A stretch of 64,000 nt of DNA. It comes from Annulohypoxylon bovei var. microspora (taxonomy: Eukaryota; Ascomycota; Sordariomycetes; Xylariales; Hypoxylaceae). Position 1 is the first letter of the stretch; every line of letters begins with the position of its first letter. Below are positions 11,451-22,976 of the stretch, in pieces. The stretch spans positions 1 to 64,000 of the forward strand of contig MU405230.1 in assembly GCA_022836615.1 (NCBI GenBank), read 5' to 3'. Under the pieces are notes generated by a model, which worked only from the letters and a program-made list of their open reading frames with translations, had not been told where the DNA came from and did no database searches. Position numbers and translations under genes: made by a program.

Positions 11451-12464
11451 TTCAACTTCTTCATCCGTAAAATTTTAGAAACTTAGGAAATGATACGTAG
11501 GTTACAGTCGTATTCTAGGTAATTCGTATTTTTATATAGGTCTTATATATATAAGTAAACGTTAAAGGAATTGAGGGTATAGTTCCTCTAAAATCTCGAA
11601 GTTGACGATTTTAAGGGTTGTTGGCGGTGTTATCAGAAACTTGTCGCGCGTCGCGTTTCGATAGTTGACATAGAACACTAAAATCACGTGTAAGTACCTA
11701 CTAGCTGGGTCGCACCAGCAACAAATTGCCCCTCTGCCCCTCTATTCTGACGTAGTATTCTGCGTCGTATTCTTATGTATGACAGTACGTATATCGTCCC
11801 TTAAACATTAAAGGTTAAAACAGTAAACTTTCATTTCATCTAAAAATGAGTAAGGCCGTATATATAATACGTAATTATACATATCCTATGTTTACATCTG
11901 TACCTATAAGATTGGCACTGTTATTTATAGGGAAACTTCAATGTTAATCTGCAGGTAACTATACAGTATGTATCACATAAATGGAGGTAAGTGACTATCA
12001 CTTACTTATGTATACAATCTTTACTGTCTTGCATATTCCACCAAATAGGATTGTTGGAATCCAATTGGCTCCTATTATCAGCCTTTTGACAAGACTTAAA
12101 TGATATGTATGTACAAAAGATGTAATTCAAGTGAATGTACTGTACATTTATTTATGTACTTAAGTACCTGAAAAAAAGTCAAGGGTGGCGATCTTACAGA
12201 TATCTGCCCCACTATGTGACATCCGAAAGCGCACCAAATGCACATATGCGCACTGCATTATCGATAGTAGCGCCCGATGTTTTATTGGTACCTTTGTATT
12301 TTACATCTTCGTCGTCGTCTTATTTCTTTCCGATTTCTAAGCAAGCTTCATATAATCCAGTCAACGGTCTGCCCACATTATACCTTTTCACTAAAACGTA
12401 ACAACCACCTTTCGAGTATACGACCATCCGATCTCGAACACCTTAACACTCCTATCCCGTAGCG
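11451..12464. other. Shared 5' region of divergent HOS3 and NBP35
   Basis: About 1 kb of AT-rich sequence separating the two start codons, so it must contain both promoters. A small palindrome (taagtgactatcactta) lies near 11986-12003. Pyrimidine-rich sequence with several CTTCG motifs precedes the NBP35 ATG. No gene is seen. Confidence 0.6.
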
Positions 12465-13493
12465 ATGGCGCCCTCGTTAGAAGAGCCCGAGCCCGTCCAA
12501 GACGTTCTTGACAACCCTCTAAAGTCGCGCCCCGAACTCGTCGCCCCTGAACCCGAGCACTGCCCAGGCCCCGAATCCCAAGATGCGGGCAAAGCCGACT
12601 CTTGCGCTGGGTGTCCGAACCAAGCGATATGCGCTTCAGCGCCCAAGGGCCCCGATCCGGACATACCGCTGATCTCGGAGCGCCTATCTGGAGTCAAGCA
12701 TAAGATCCTAGTATTGTCGGGTAAGGGCGGCGTGGGCAAGAGCACCTTCACGAGCCTACTAGCGCATGCCTTCGCCACCAACGACGACATGACCATCGGC
12801 ATCATGGATACAGACATATGCGGGCCTAGCATCCCCAAGATGATGGGCGTCGAATCCGAGACCATACACATCAGCAGTACGGGTTGGTCGCCCGTCTGGG
12901 TTGCTGACAACCTCGGCGTCATGAGCATACAGTTCATGTTACCTAATCGCGACGACGCAGTAATATGGCGTGGTCCCAAGAAGAATGGCCTGATCAAGCA
13001 ATTCCTAAAGGAGGTCGAGTGGGGCAACATGGACTTCCTGCTAGTCGACACACCGCCGGGCACGAGCGATGAGCATCTAAGTGTCAATAGTTTTCTAAAA
13101 GAGAGCGGTATAGATGGCGCCGTCATGCTCACTACACCGCAGGAGGTAGCTCTTCTCGATGTAAGAAAAGAAATCGATTTCTGCAAGAAGGCGGGAATAC
13201 GGGTGTTAGGGCTAGTAGAGAATATGAGCGGCTTCGTGTGCCCGAATTGTACGCACGAGAGTCAGATCTTCAAAGCTACTACGGGAGGCGGCGCGGCTTT
13301 GGCAAAGGAGATGGGTATCCCGTTCCTAGGCGAGGTGCCTCTGGACCCGAGAATCGGCATGGCGTGCGACTACGGGGAGAGTTTCTTCGACGCGTATCCC
13401 GATAGCCCAGCATGCAAAGCACTAAAGGGTGTCGTTAGGGGTGTTGCGCGCGAAATAGGTCTCAAGGCGCACGAGGTATTACCTGACGACTGA
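12465..13493 (+). CDS. NBP35: Cytosolic Fe-S cluster assembly factor Nbp35 (P-loop NTPase)
   Basis: A single exon of 342 aa. The N-terminal ferredoxin-like cysteine motif CX13CX2CX5C is present (C33, C47, C50, C56); it separates Nbp35 from its shorter partner Cfd1. The Mrp/MinD-type deviant Walker [10 protein letters not shown], is at 87-95, and the bridging-cluster motif CPNC is at 259-262. The family scaffolds 4Fe-4S clusters in the cytosol with Cfd1 and passes them to extramitochondrial apoproteins. Length is close to the usual 330-350 aa, and the ATG at 12465 leaves the first Cys motif intact. It diverges from HOS3. Confidence is high because all three signature motifs are complete. Confidence 0.96.
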   Translation: MAPSLEEPEPVQDVLDNPLKSRPELVAPEPEHCPGPESQDAGKADSCAGCPNQAICASAPKGPDPDIPLISERLSGVKHKILVLSGKGGVGKSTFTSLLAHAFATNDDMTIGIMDTDICGPSIPKMMGVESETIHISSTGWSPVWVADNLGVMSIQFMLPNRDDAVIWRGPKKNGLIKQFLKEVEWGNMDFLLVDTPPGTSDEHLSVNSFLKESGIDGAVMLTTPQEVALLDVRKEIDFCKKAGIRVLGLVENMSGFVCPNCTHESQIFKATTGGGAALAKEMGIPFLGEVPLDPRIGMACDYGESFFDAYPDSPACKALKGVVRGVAREIGLKAHEVLPDD

Positions 13494-13599
13494 AAAAGAA
13501 ATAGCAAATAAAGCTAGTATCATCTCGCTACATTTGGCAAGGAGGAGTCTCTCCAATCTCAAGGCTTAGCCAATCTATACACGCCATAACACAGATAGC

Positions 13600-14245
13600 C
13601 TATTCGGCGCCCAACTTCCCCGGGATGTCCTCCAAATCTTCGGCATTTTCGAGATCGAGAACCTTGCCGACCTCGGCCGTATTCCGCATCAGCTCCTTCG
13701 CGCCCGCATACATCATGCGGCTCTCGGCATTACACGTGTTGGGGAGGTAATATAGGAGGACGTAGGGTACGGACATGCGGCCGGATGGCTGCAGCACGAT
13801 CAGCACGTCTGAAGCCTTCCATGTGGCATATTGCAGGGATGGGCAGAAATACAAGAGTTAGAGGGTAGCTTAGTAAAATATATCGCGGCGAGTTGTCTGG
13901 TAGTTCGTCGGAAATCTCGTCAAGGGATTTATATACTATTTTATCTTCGTCTTGTTTGATCTCGTGCGTCTTCTTATCGATGTAGTCTATTCGGATTTCA
14001 TGTCGTATTAGGCACCTAGCTATAGGTACGAGCCCTTTCGAGCAAAGTATAGGCTATATGGACAGACGTACATACAAATAACAGCTTGGGGACCACTAGC
14101 TCTCGATGTGGTTAAGCGGAACTTGCGTAGGTGGTCTTTTGTCTCCTGGGAGAAGGTGTAAAGTCTTGCCTCGGAGCTCTAGCTGAAGGTTAGTATAGCA
14201 GATTTCTGTAGTAATTACGTATGTAACTTCAAAAGGCTTTACCAT
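13600..14245 (-). CDS. AIM7: Glia maturation factor / Aim7-like ADF-H protein (142 aa, 4 exons)
   Basis: The gene is split into exons 14243-14245, 14076-14178, 13853-13986 and 13600-13788 (minus strand). Introns of 64, 89 and 64 bp begin GTAAAG, GTATGT and GTATTT and end TAG, TAG and CAG. Exon 1 codes only for the initiator Met. The spliced protein begins MSSEARLYTF, continues KFRLTTSRA, IDKKTHEI, LPDNSPRYILLSYPLTL and SVPYVLLYY, and ends near MMYAGAKELMRN, the classic GMF order of the ADF-homology fold. At 142 aa it is the normal family length. GMF binds Arp2/3 and promotes actin branch disassembly; the role here is by family. The 3' end lies 107 bp from the convergent NBP35 stop codon. Confidence 0.9.
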
Positions 14246-14892
14246 CTTGACTCTGTCTATCCACAAAATCTAACCGTTTACGTGTGATAGCTTGGAAGAG
14301 AGTATTTAATATATTAAGTTTCCTAAGTCGTGTATGTATACAGAAACAATAGCGTCGCAGACTCGGACGAAAGTCAGTCGATACTAACTAACCCCGCCCC
14401 CACCATGACGAAGACGAACCATAGAACGGATTCGGACATTCGTGTCAGTGTCTTAGCTAAGCTCTGCAGTATTATATCCACATAACTAAATAAGCCCCTT
14501 TGCCCCGAATGCCCCGAATTTATGAGGGGTTATTGTAGCGGGGTCAGATAAAATTAAATACCCAGGAAAATACCCAGGTAAATACATCGGTAAATACAAA
14601 GAAATTAATTCATTTCCTATTTGGGTAAGGCGCGGTACAGCTGTTTCAACACAAATCCCCATACAAATGGATGTATTCTCAGTTTTCAAGGCCCGTGCTT
14701 CAATCCGCCCTCATCAGTTTCAATCACGCTTTTCAATCAATTATATTGCATCGAATAACAGCTCAAATCTAATATAATTACCAAGGTTTAAAAGCGCATT
14801 CAAAGACGACTTGAACAGGCCACGATGCATCATAATAGGACAAATGGTTCTCGGGGAATAGGTGGTTGAATTACAATGGGTGGATTTAACAG

Positions 14893-15000
14893 CTGAAAAA
14901 AACAAAATGAACTAAGCCACACTGAGGTGAGGCTAGCCCATCTAGGCCTAGCGTCACTCGTAGGTGTGGCTTAGTCATCTTCTTACAAGCTGTTTTTCAG
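14893..15000. repeat. Nested inverted repeats
   Basis: The inner arms actaagccacac (14911-14922) and gtgtggcttagt (14964-14975) are perfect 12-nt reverse complements. The outer arms ctgaaaaa (14893-14900) and tttttcag (14993-15000) also pair. The centre contains further small palindromes (ggctagcc, taggccta). This is a foldback structure of about 108 nt inside the repeat-rich segment. Confidence 0.65.
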
Positions 15001-15422
15001 TTAGAACTTTTCAACAGCTTTTCAACCACGTGTCGCTCAACGACGAAAGGGTCTGACATCATGCAACCGGCTTCATTCGATTTGTCTAAATAGGATTGAT
15101 ATACTGGTATTTTCTCAGATTTTATTACATACTGACGAAGGTAAGATTGATCGGTAAAAAGATGAACAATCAGGGGGCGAGGCAAAAGAAAGTCAGGAAA
15201 AATAAGGTTGCGGGGGACAGGCAATGCAAGGCTCTGATTGGCTGAAATTGAAGAAACAGGGGCAACAGCCGCAACGGCAACAATAAACACAGCTGTAACC
15301 ACAGCTTCAACCACTTAAAGGGTCAACAGGTCAGGTCAGGGACCTGACCTAAGGGGGTTGCTTTCGTCTTTATATAAGAAATTGAAAGCCCCTGATTTGA
15401 TGAAGTAAAGGCGGGAGAAAGA

Positions 15423-15506
15423 TGACTAAGCAAAGGCTCGTAAAACCTCGAAAAGGGTGACTAAGCAAAGCCTCGTAAAAGGGTGACTAAGCAAAGCCTC
15501 GAACAG
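15423..15506. repeat. Three copies of a tgactaagcaaag unit
   Basis: Copies begin at 15423, 15458 and 15484. The shared core is tgactaagcaaagcctcg, with one substitution in the first copy (ggctcg). Spacings are 35 and 26 bases. They look like diverging direct repeats within the same suspected element. Confidence 0.7.
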
Positions 15507-15728
15507 TGGCCCCTGCGCAAAGGGAGAAGCTTATATAAGCAGCTATGCATCCAATTAAACGTTGTAAAAAGGGGGGGACAAGCAGGTACGGTGGGAGGCT
15601 AGGCAAAAAGGTGGGTCCCTAAAAACGATGCACCCAATCAAAAGAAGGCGCTTACCTAATCGACCCCTGGCAGCCATACTATGAAAACCCAACCTAAACT
15701 GACCAATTGACCAATCGACGGCCGCGGG

Positions 15729-15792
15729 CGGCCGGCGGAGGGTTTTTGCGAGGCGCGCGCCAGCGCGCCGAGCAAAAACACGAAGCCGGCCG
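15729..15792. repeat. GC-rich imperfect palindrome with gtttttgc/gcaaaaac core
   Basis: The left arm starts cggccggc (15729-15736) and the right arm ends gccggccg (15785-15792). In between, gtttttgc pairs with gcaaaaac and ggcgcg with cgcgcc around a very short loop. The arms are about 29 nt with a few mismatches, so the DNA or RNA would form a stable stem. Confidence 0.7.
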
Positions 15793-15843
15793 TCCGGGCG
15801 TGTTGAATAAAACGTTGGAAAGGGTGTAAAAGTGAGAAATCGA

Positions 15844-15902
15844 GGAATCGAACCTGGGGATCTCAGGGCTGTGGTTTCAGCTGACTAAGGCTCCGGGAAA
15901 GG
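15844..15902 (-). other. tRNA-like sequence with B-box (possible SINE head or pseudo-tRNA)
   Basis: On the minus strand the segment contains GGTTCGATTCC, a good match to the RNA polymerase III B-box, preceded by TTAGTCAGCTG, which resembles an A-box and D-arm. The gap between them is too short for a full anticodon arm, so this is not an intact tRNA gene. A tRNA-derived short interspersed element is possible. A second palindromic ggttcgaacc occurs near 15990. Confidence 0.3.
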
Positions 15903-16806
15903 GGTTGAAAAAACCCGCTTAATTGGCCGATGCACCCAATCACAAGCTGTGGATGAGCTAGCGCGGAGCTAAAAAAGATTCAACGCCGGGTGGGTGGTTC
16001 GAACCGTGGGAGCTCGGGAAAAAGACCCTTTGTGTGGCGTGGGGTGTGGCGCATTTTGTGGCTGAAATTCGGGGTTATTGTGTCCGCGGATGCGGGGACC
16101 TCACGTGTTATTATTTGATGAGAGGGGAAAATATTTTTAAAATATTCAATTCGTCATAAACACTTAAGATGTGGTTCACTGGTCTTAAGTCTTTATTCAA
16201 AATGTCCTAATAAGAGATGGGATGTTTATGTCGGTAGGTACTAGGTAGATAAGTAAAGATGAAAAGGGGTCAAAGATCGGGAGAGAGGGAAAGAAGAAAC
16301 ACGAAAACCACGGAAACCACGGACGGATAGCCCTAATCGACCACAAACTCAGGACGAAAACTCCCCCTTTTCTCTTACTCTTACAGAAGCAACCGCCCGA
16401 GCAAAATCTATAATTCGGTGCATATAACTTGATTATATATTTACCCGTCATACCTAGTATCGATTTATTTACAATATTTTAGGCATCTCCCTATCGCGTG
16501 TGAAAGGAGCTAGAAGCAGAATCCGCCTCTGGAGTATCTCATAACCATTCCCGTCCTGTTGTTCCCAAAGATTTCCAAGATATAACTATAGTACATCAAC
16601 TAATTCAAATCATAATATCATAAACACCTTGGGGTATACAACGTCTACCAATCCGGTAAAGATCTGACCATCGTTCTCACACCTAACAAAGGGTATCGTG
16701 GTAGTGTGGCCTGCGTAAAGGGGCTTTCGATGGTCGCGTACTCTGTCGGCACGAATGAAGTAATAAATAATCCATTTAACTCGAAAAGAACATGGGATAG
16801 TCGGCC

Positions 16807-17606
16807 TCATACGTAATGCGTCTCCTTCATAGGCACCGCCCTCGATCCTTCCCGATGATCACCACGTTGAGATTCTATTTCTCCGTATGGTCCCGGCCAT
16901 GCCGGTTGCTGCTGTGGGTATACCACCACCACAGAATCCTCGGTATTCCTCCGCTGGGTCTCGACGCAGGCTCGCACAAAAAGGGAGAAATGTATCACCC
17001 TGCTCTCCTATTAGCAACCTAAGGCCAAACCTTGCAATAGCAAGATCAAACCCACCATAGCATAACACAAAACGCGATGAGAGCCTGCACAATCGAGCGA
17101 TACGACGGGTCATTAATAAGCTCTTTGTAGCTCTCAGGGCAGTAAAACGACGTCGTCGTAGTCCTCCTGCCATCGTCCTCGGTCCAGGTATCCGTGTCAT
17201 TCTTCACAGCCCAGTCAGGATCCTCCGGGTTGCGCGGCCAGTCGTTGCACGGTGCAGCGCTGCGCTGGACGCTGCGCCACAGGACGCAGCTATAGAACAG
17301 CGCAAGGATAAGGGCCAGGAAGATGACGAGCTGCGCGCCGACGTGGGCGCCGGGGTGGATGCCCCGTCCGGGCGCGCCCTTCCTCCTTAAGAACAGAATC
17401 GTCAGCTCCGCGAGCGTCCAGGCCGCCGTCACGGCCGCGATGGGCACCGTGAGGATCCCCACCCCGTTGCCCCCGTCCCAGGTCCGCGCGCCGCTGAGGC
17501 CGAGCACGATCGCGCAGCACGCGAGGGACGCGCACTGCAGGAGGATTTTGGCTCGCCGCCAGGATCCGCCGCTTGCCAGCGGGAGGGATCGTCGCTGGGG
17601 TTCCAT
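16807..17606 (-). CDS. MARVEL-like four-TM membrane protein (247 aa, 2 exons)
   Basis: Exons 17056-17606 and 16807-16999; the 56-bp intron starts GTGGGT, has a GCTAAT branch site and ends CAG. The splice sits inside the fourth membrane helix and rejoins it in frame. Predicted membrane segments are at about 20-38, 50-72, 90-109 and 171-190, with a long loop between the third and fourth that carries two Cys (C120, C156). The tail is Pro/Gln-rich and ends PMKETHYV. This topology matches fungal MARVEL-domain proteins of the plasma membrane; the exact role is unknown. The start is the first ATG in frame (17606), just before a basic stretch; upstream sequence stays open with only a GTG. Confidence 0.72.
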
Positions 17607-18852
17607 CTGTCCGTTCGCCGTCTGCACGGAGGCAAAGATCTGCGGGTGCGAGATATAATCTATCGATACGCTTCTTTCAATAGGTAACTAACTAACACAA
17701 GACCCGATACCAGCTTCGAGCAAATAATCACCGAGAAAAGAATAACACAGTAATAGGCAGTCGTAAATTATTAGAATGGGTAGGTAGGTGGTGATTAGAA
17801 ATTAGATGGGAAAAATACAGCCGGACGGGGCAAAAAGAGGGCCAGAAGGACGAGAGAAAGGATCGGCGGGAAGAAAGCGTGGAGAGGAAAGGACGGTCTC
17901 GACTCATTTACTCGAGCAAACAAAACTCGTCCCATCCACTTCGGTCCGTGCCGAGAAAACGGGCAAGCCAATGCCCAGCGGTTTTGCCTTGAGAAATGGC
18001 CCTCCGCCAAACCCGCCAAGGGCTTGGGTGGGATGTCGAGTGAGATCTCTGTAGTTAAATTGCCCGTCCGGGGTAGACATTCTCACGCTGCCACCCTACT
18101 GAACTCGTAGCCTCGCCTGCCTGCCTAAGATAAGTCGCCTGCATGAAAGGCAATATATCGTCGGCAGTGAGCTGGCGAAGTCCTCGTCATCACTCGCTGT
18201 CGGCTTCTACGAACTACGACAGCGAACCCAGAGAAGGGGCCACTATTAGTAAATACAGCACGAGCTAGGCGCCACGGCATAACGCCCAGCTTACAAAGAG
18301 AAAGCCAAGCATATGCCAGACTTGCTTTTAGGTAAGATGCGGCGCGAATGAGCATGCCAAGCAGCGAAGCGGCACAAATTTTCCTATGCCACGATACGCC
18401 CCGTGTTTACTAGTCGCTGGGCGCGACGCACCAACAAGTCAAGCACACCGAAACCTAGGACTTCCATAGCCTTGACCTCTGCCAAGTCGTTAGGATATCT
18501 CAACTGTCACGCGAACGGTGATGGTAAAGGTACATGCTGAAGTCGGGAGTATCGGCTTTACGAGGCGGAAAGCCCTAGTCGTGGCCCTAAGAATACACAA
18601 GTTAACGATCAAAACCCTAAGGTTTTTAAGGCCGTAAATTCATTGAATTCATCTGCCTTGCGGCTGCCTATCTTATGGGTATAGCAAGGGGTATCTCGAA
18701 GCAAACATCACAATCCAGGCCAATAATCCTCCCCTAGATGCTGATATCGGAAGCATCGTAGAATCACCCAGCAACTCCATGCTCATTTTAGTACGAGCGC
18801 AAATCCGATTTCCGGCAGCCCCTTCACATCTTTCAGTCTAGTAAGCTCGTCA
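17607..18852. other. Intergenic region
   Basis: Holds the 5' flank of the MARVEL-like gene and the 3' flank of the Arb1 gene. Open frames here are short and look like chance. No repeat or RNA gene is recognised. Confidence 0.5.
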
Positions 18853-20722
18853 TCACAAATCCGGATCATCCGTTCCGAATTCGGCGGCCATGACCTTGTC
18901 TTCGGCGTCCGGATGAGAGGCGGACGGAGGAGGTCGCTCGTTGGGGACAGGATCCTTCCAACCCTCCATCAACATTTGTGGGAGAAATTGATCAAATGAG
19001 ACGCGAACATCCTTGACTTTCGCTATGAAGCGAAGACCAATATCGAGCTCACATACGACTGCCTTGATCTTCATACCCTTCTCGAACTTGGCTAGCAATT
19101 CACCCTCAAGGAGATACTCTTCTACCTCCGCACTTTCGGAATCAAACTGATCGGACCGAAGCACATTGTTGAAGCCGTGGTCAATGATCGACGGCTTTAG
19201 GAGAAGTAGACCAGCTGGCTTGCCCTTGCCTTTGTGACCGGCCGCCTCGAGTTCCTCTTCTACCACCGTGATGCCACCCGGGTCAGGAGCGCAGATGTCA
19301 ACCACCTGGTAAGTCTCCTCTTTTATGCTGATAACACGGGTAGTGGTAGGATCGTCAGAAGACGTAATAAGGCGCTTCCGGATCCGTTTTTTAGCTGAAG
19401 TGAGGACTGTGACGCGGAATGAGACCAATTTGTCATAGAGTTCCCCCTCAATATTCCCCTTGCACTTCTGCAGCTCCTTATCGTAGAAGAGCTCTTTCGC
19501 AATGGAGTTGAAAGTGCCTGGTAGTTCTTGAAGCAGCTCGTGCATCATGCGCAACTCGATCGGGGCAATTTCGCAGACTTGCTTAGCGGCCTTGATATCG
19601 TTGTCGTATTCAGGGCATACATCATGTATCAAGACATAATTGAGGAAGTTCTTAATAAGGTCTGCGGCTAGTTTGTTCGCATCCTCATCGTACATATAGA
19701 TGCTTGGAACGATTCGAGATCTGTCATCTATTAGCTTAAATGTTTGATAGCTGATTCTACAGCAACTTACAGGAATCCCTTTACAATACCCTCAAAGTCA
19801 ACGAACCAATGCTCAGACTCCGAGGATTCATAAAAACGGCTACCGCTACCACCGACGAAGTCAGTCGCGGTCATCTGGCGAATCTCATCCGCATCTGCCT
19901 CAGCTAGAGCTTCACGATCCTCGGCAAAACCGGTGAATTGGCGCTGAGATGCATCGATACCGCCAAGCCACAGGTACTTGTTGAACAGCATGGTGCGTTC
20001 ACTACCCATTCGGCGGTTGGCTCGGTATCGCTGGATACATTCCTCGATACGCCTGTGTTTGGTCAGCTATGATAATTCTAGATAAAATTATTAAGGTGAC
20101 ATTTATATTTCATACCCAGCAAATGTTCGCGACCTATACACCCGTTAGCATAGAACAACCGAAATTGAGATCAATTTACTTACTTGCTATAGATTTCCTT
20201 CTTCTCCTTCAATGCTTCAACAGGGGTCATAGGTGCATCAGCATAGAATTCTAGCTTGTGTTAGACGTGATTGTGCCCTGCGTGGACATCCATGGATGCG
20301 CAAGACCTACCTTCGAAGCCAGTAACACCCTTGCGGGCAGCTGCTCCCTTCTTCTTGGACTTTGACTTTTTCTTCTTCTTCGGCTCGGACTCGGTACCTA
20401 GCTGAACTCCCGCATCGGTAGCATCGCCAGCACCGTTAGCCTTGCCCCCCTCCGAGGTAGGGATGTCGTTAGGTGTATCATTAAGGGTATCATTGGTAGC
20501 CTTTCTGTCACCGCCGGATTCGGTATGCTCATGATTAGGCTGAGAAACATCGGTATCTACACCAAGGATCGTTCCCTTATCTTGGTTCGTGTCAGACTGA
20601 CCGCTAGTTGATTCGTCCACAGCCGTGGCCGTGTCGATGCCCTTAGTCTGCGGAGATGTGTCTTCCGTCATGATAGGTCTTTCACCTGATCCGACAGGCG
20701 AATCTTTGGGCAGATCTGCCAT
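18853..20722 (-). CDS. arb1: Arb1-like Argonaute siRNA chaperone subunit (548 aa, 5 exons)
   Basis: Exons 20311-20722, 20184-20250, 20116-20133, 19771-20052 and 18853-19720; introns are 60, 50, 63 and 50 bp, all GT-AG with consistent phases. The third exon is only 18 nt. The protein has an acidic, Thr-rich N-terminus, a lysine run at about 115-126 followed by GVTGFE and YADAPMTP, then SRTFAGRIEECIQRYRA, a DFVGG segment, WFVDFEGIVKGFL, and a long C-terminal domain. This order fits the Arb1 family (known from fission yeast), which with Arb2 and Ago1 forms the ARC complex that holds duplex siRNA during RNAi-directed heterochromatin formation. The function here is inferred from the family; no other RNAi gene is in the window. 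Confidence 0.85.
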
Positions 20723-22976
20723 ATTAATGCCGTAAGTATCGAACTAGGGCTGAACGTGCGTTAGTAGCTGCAGACCCGGTCCGATGCCCTGGAAATTTGT
20801 GAGAAAGTTGATAGAAAAGTAAAGAAACAGGGCAGTGACTAGGTAGGTTGAGGCTGAGGTGCATAAGGTATGCGTGTGTTAGTGCGAGGAAGGAGGTGCC
20901 GGTGCCTTACACGCCACGCAACTGTGTGTATCTATTGGAATCGTTCTTTCCGTTCTTTCCTGGGTACCTAGTAGATACTAGGCAGTAGGTTACGAATAGG
21001 TAAGACTTCTAATAAGCGAGACCGAGAAGTAACTAGAGCAATACACAAACGCAAAAGATTTTCGATATTTAATAGAAATTTGCAAGGGATATGACGTACC
21101 GAATAGGCTGTTGAGTAAGGAATTAGAATATGAAGATGTCAGCCAGGTATTGAAAATGTCAATGCTTAGAATTAAGACTTTAATAGGAGTCACAAAACCG
21201 GTTGGCTTTATGTGTGACTATAAGTCGTTTCGATGATGCTTTGTAGGTGTTGTCAATGAGGAACCTTGGAAAGTTTCCCTTGTCGGCCATTCTATGAGAG
21301 TATTATCACCATGTTCGAATTACACATCCAAAGGTGATTCATATGACAAACACCCTTAAGAGGCATCTTGACACGGCGGCAAACGCACACTGTTTACCGT
21401 TTGTATAGTACCTTATTACCTACCGAGTAAGATGTGAATTTTTATTATTTTTAAGAACTGACCCTATGCAGGTACCTACCTGGATGGATAAGAATAAAGA
21501 GGCTATTGAGCCCTTCGTAGGTATATTACCAGATCATCACCTCACCAGCTCCTCTTATTCAGAGCTGAATATGATTAGATGATCTTCACCTTGCAGATTC
21601 CCTGCAGCAGTCTGTCTTACATACTATGTATGTACCTTAGAATTTGAGGGGGGTTGGATGGGGGCAGAAAGAAAACTTCCAGCACAGCTGATGCCATGTT
21701 GTCTATTTGGCAATTTAGATTCCGAATGTTGAATCTGATTAATCTTCAGACGTCAACACTGGGCACTGCACCCAAGTAGTATTCGTAATTTCTCCGAGGA
21801 ATACTTAGGTAAGACATGGGTACACCAAACGATAAAACGAATACGCAGCTGATCTTCTACATACCTGGTGATATCTGCGACCAACTGAATGGAGTAGTTG
21901 GCTGAAGTTTGCCCTGCCCGCGCCCCAAAATCTAGAATGAGTCAAGTGATTGCGGCAAATGTGGTGTTCGAGGCAGATTACTTAGGTACCCATGTACCTA
22001 TTCGCGACATCACTTTAATGTTAAGTCCGCTGTGACAGATGTGGCTGAGCCAGTAATATTCAGTGATACATGCTATCTCTCTGGCGAAGTGCCTTCCGCC
22101 ACTCAAAAAAGTGGACTTCCCGTCCCATCCGTTTAGGGCAGAGCTGATAGCTAGTGCTTTTACTGGCTGCAACTTACTGGGTTTTAACGCATTGCCTTAA
22201 TAAGTCGTGCAGCTAAAAGATCTTGCTGCAATTGCTGCGGTCATCGTTTGGCTGAGGCTTGCGCAATAGCGCATCTTTTTAACCTCTTTTTGCCCATTGA
22301 TGCCCTTGTTTGCGGTGGTCCAGCTGCACTTCATCATGTTATACCACGTTATGTTATGCACATTCGGTACAAGTATACGTATGTGTAACTTATTACATCG
22401 TATATTATACATACGTATGTACATCTATTTCCACATTTCCGTATTTCTACATACCTAGCAGTACTAGATGTATTGTACAGAGCTGACGTGCGCTAAAGTA
22501 ATGGAGTAGGCGCGGGTCTTGATCTAAGCGGGCCTTGTCGGACCTTCGATTTCAGGGACCTTGTAAATTACCATTTATGGCACCTTTAACTTTGATCCTT
22601 CCACTCCTTTGTAACGCCTTGTCCTGCTTGTCCCACATCGAATATTAACCTTCCTGAATCTCTAACTTTCACGACCCCGTGAATCAAAACTTCCAACAAT
22701 ACACGTGAACGTCTATGCGGATCATGTAACATAAGCTCAATTATTACCATTTTCGAACAATAGGAATCCCCTTTTTCCTACAATTTCTTGTCAAACTATC
22801 TTATTGTCAATTTTAACTACCATTCTTTCATACATCCACCAACCACCTAACCTTGCTTTCAGCCTTTGTCCTTCGCTCCTCAACTATTAAACCTTAGGAC
22901 TGGAGAACTTCAATTTATTTGTATCATGCTGAACGAATAGAGTAATCATCGGTCATTACTACCACCATCAGAGAAG
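20723..22976. other. Shared 5' region between divergent Arb1 and inositol kinase genes
   Basis: About 2.25 kb without a gene. It must contain both promoters. Short CCTA/TAGG motifs recur (for example at 20961-20975 and 21470-21484). Pyrimidine-rich sequence lies within 150 bases of the kinase ATG. Short open frames at 21978-22424 (-) lack supporting features. Confidence 0.5.

Larger units (their letters stand above)
14246..16806. other. Repeat-rich, gene-free segment, probable mobile-element remains
   Basis: No recognised gene. Between about 14,480 and 16,120 the sequence differs from its surroundings: nested inverted repeats (14893-15000), three tandem-like copies of a 23-nt unit (15423-15506), a GC-rich palindrome (15729-15792), recurring gatgcacccaatca-type motifs (15547, 15629, 15931), and a tRNA-like B-box (15844). 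A 105-codon open frame at 14997-15314 (-) has a hydrophobic start but no family I recognise. I infer a decayed or non-autonomous element; no terminal repeats or target duplication bounding the whole segment could be fixed. Confidence 0.45.

Noticed and set aside
15975..16020. Palindromic ggttcgaacc as a tRNA T-arm
   Set aside because: No A-box at the right distance and no foldable cloverleaf on either strand.
14480..16120. CRISPR-like array from the repeated 23-nt units
   Set aside because: Only three irregularly spaced, diverging copies in a eukaryotic nuclear context.
16197..16451. 84-codon minus-strand frame after the repeat-rich segment
   Set aside because: Low complexity with no homologous pattern; too short for support.
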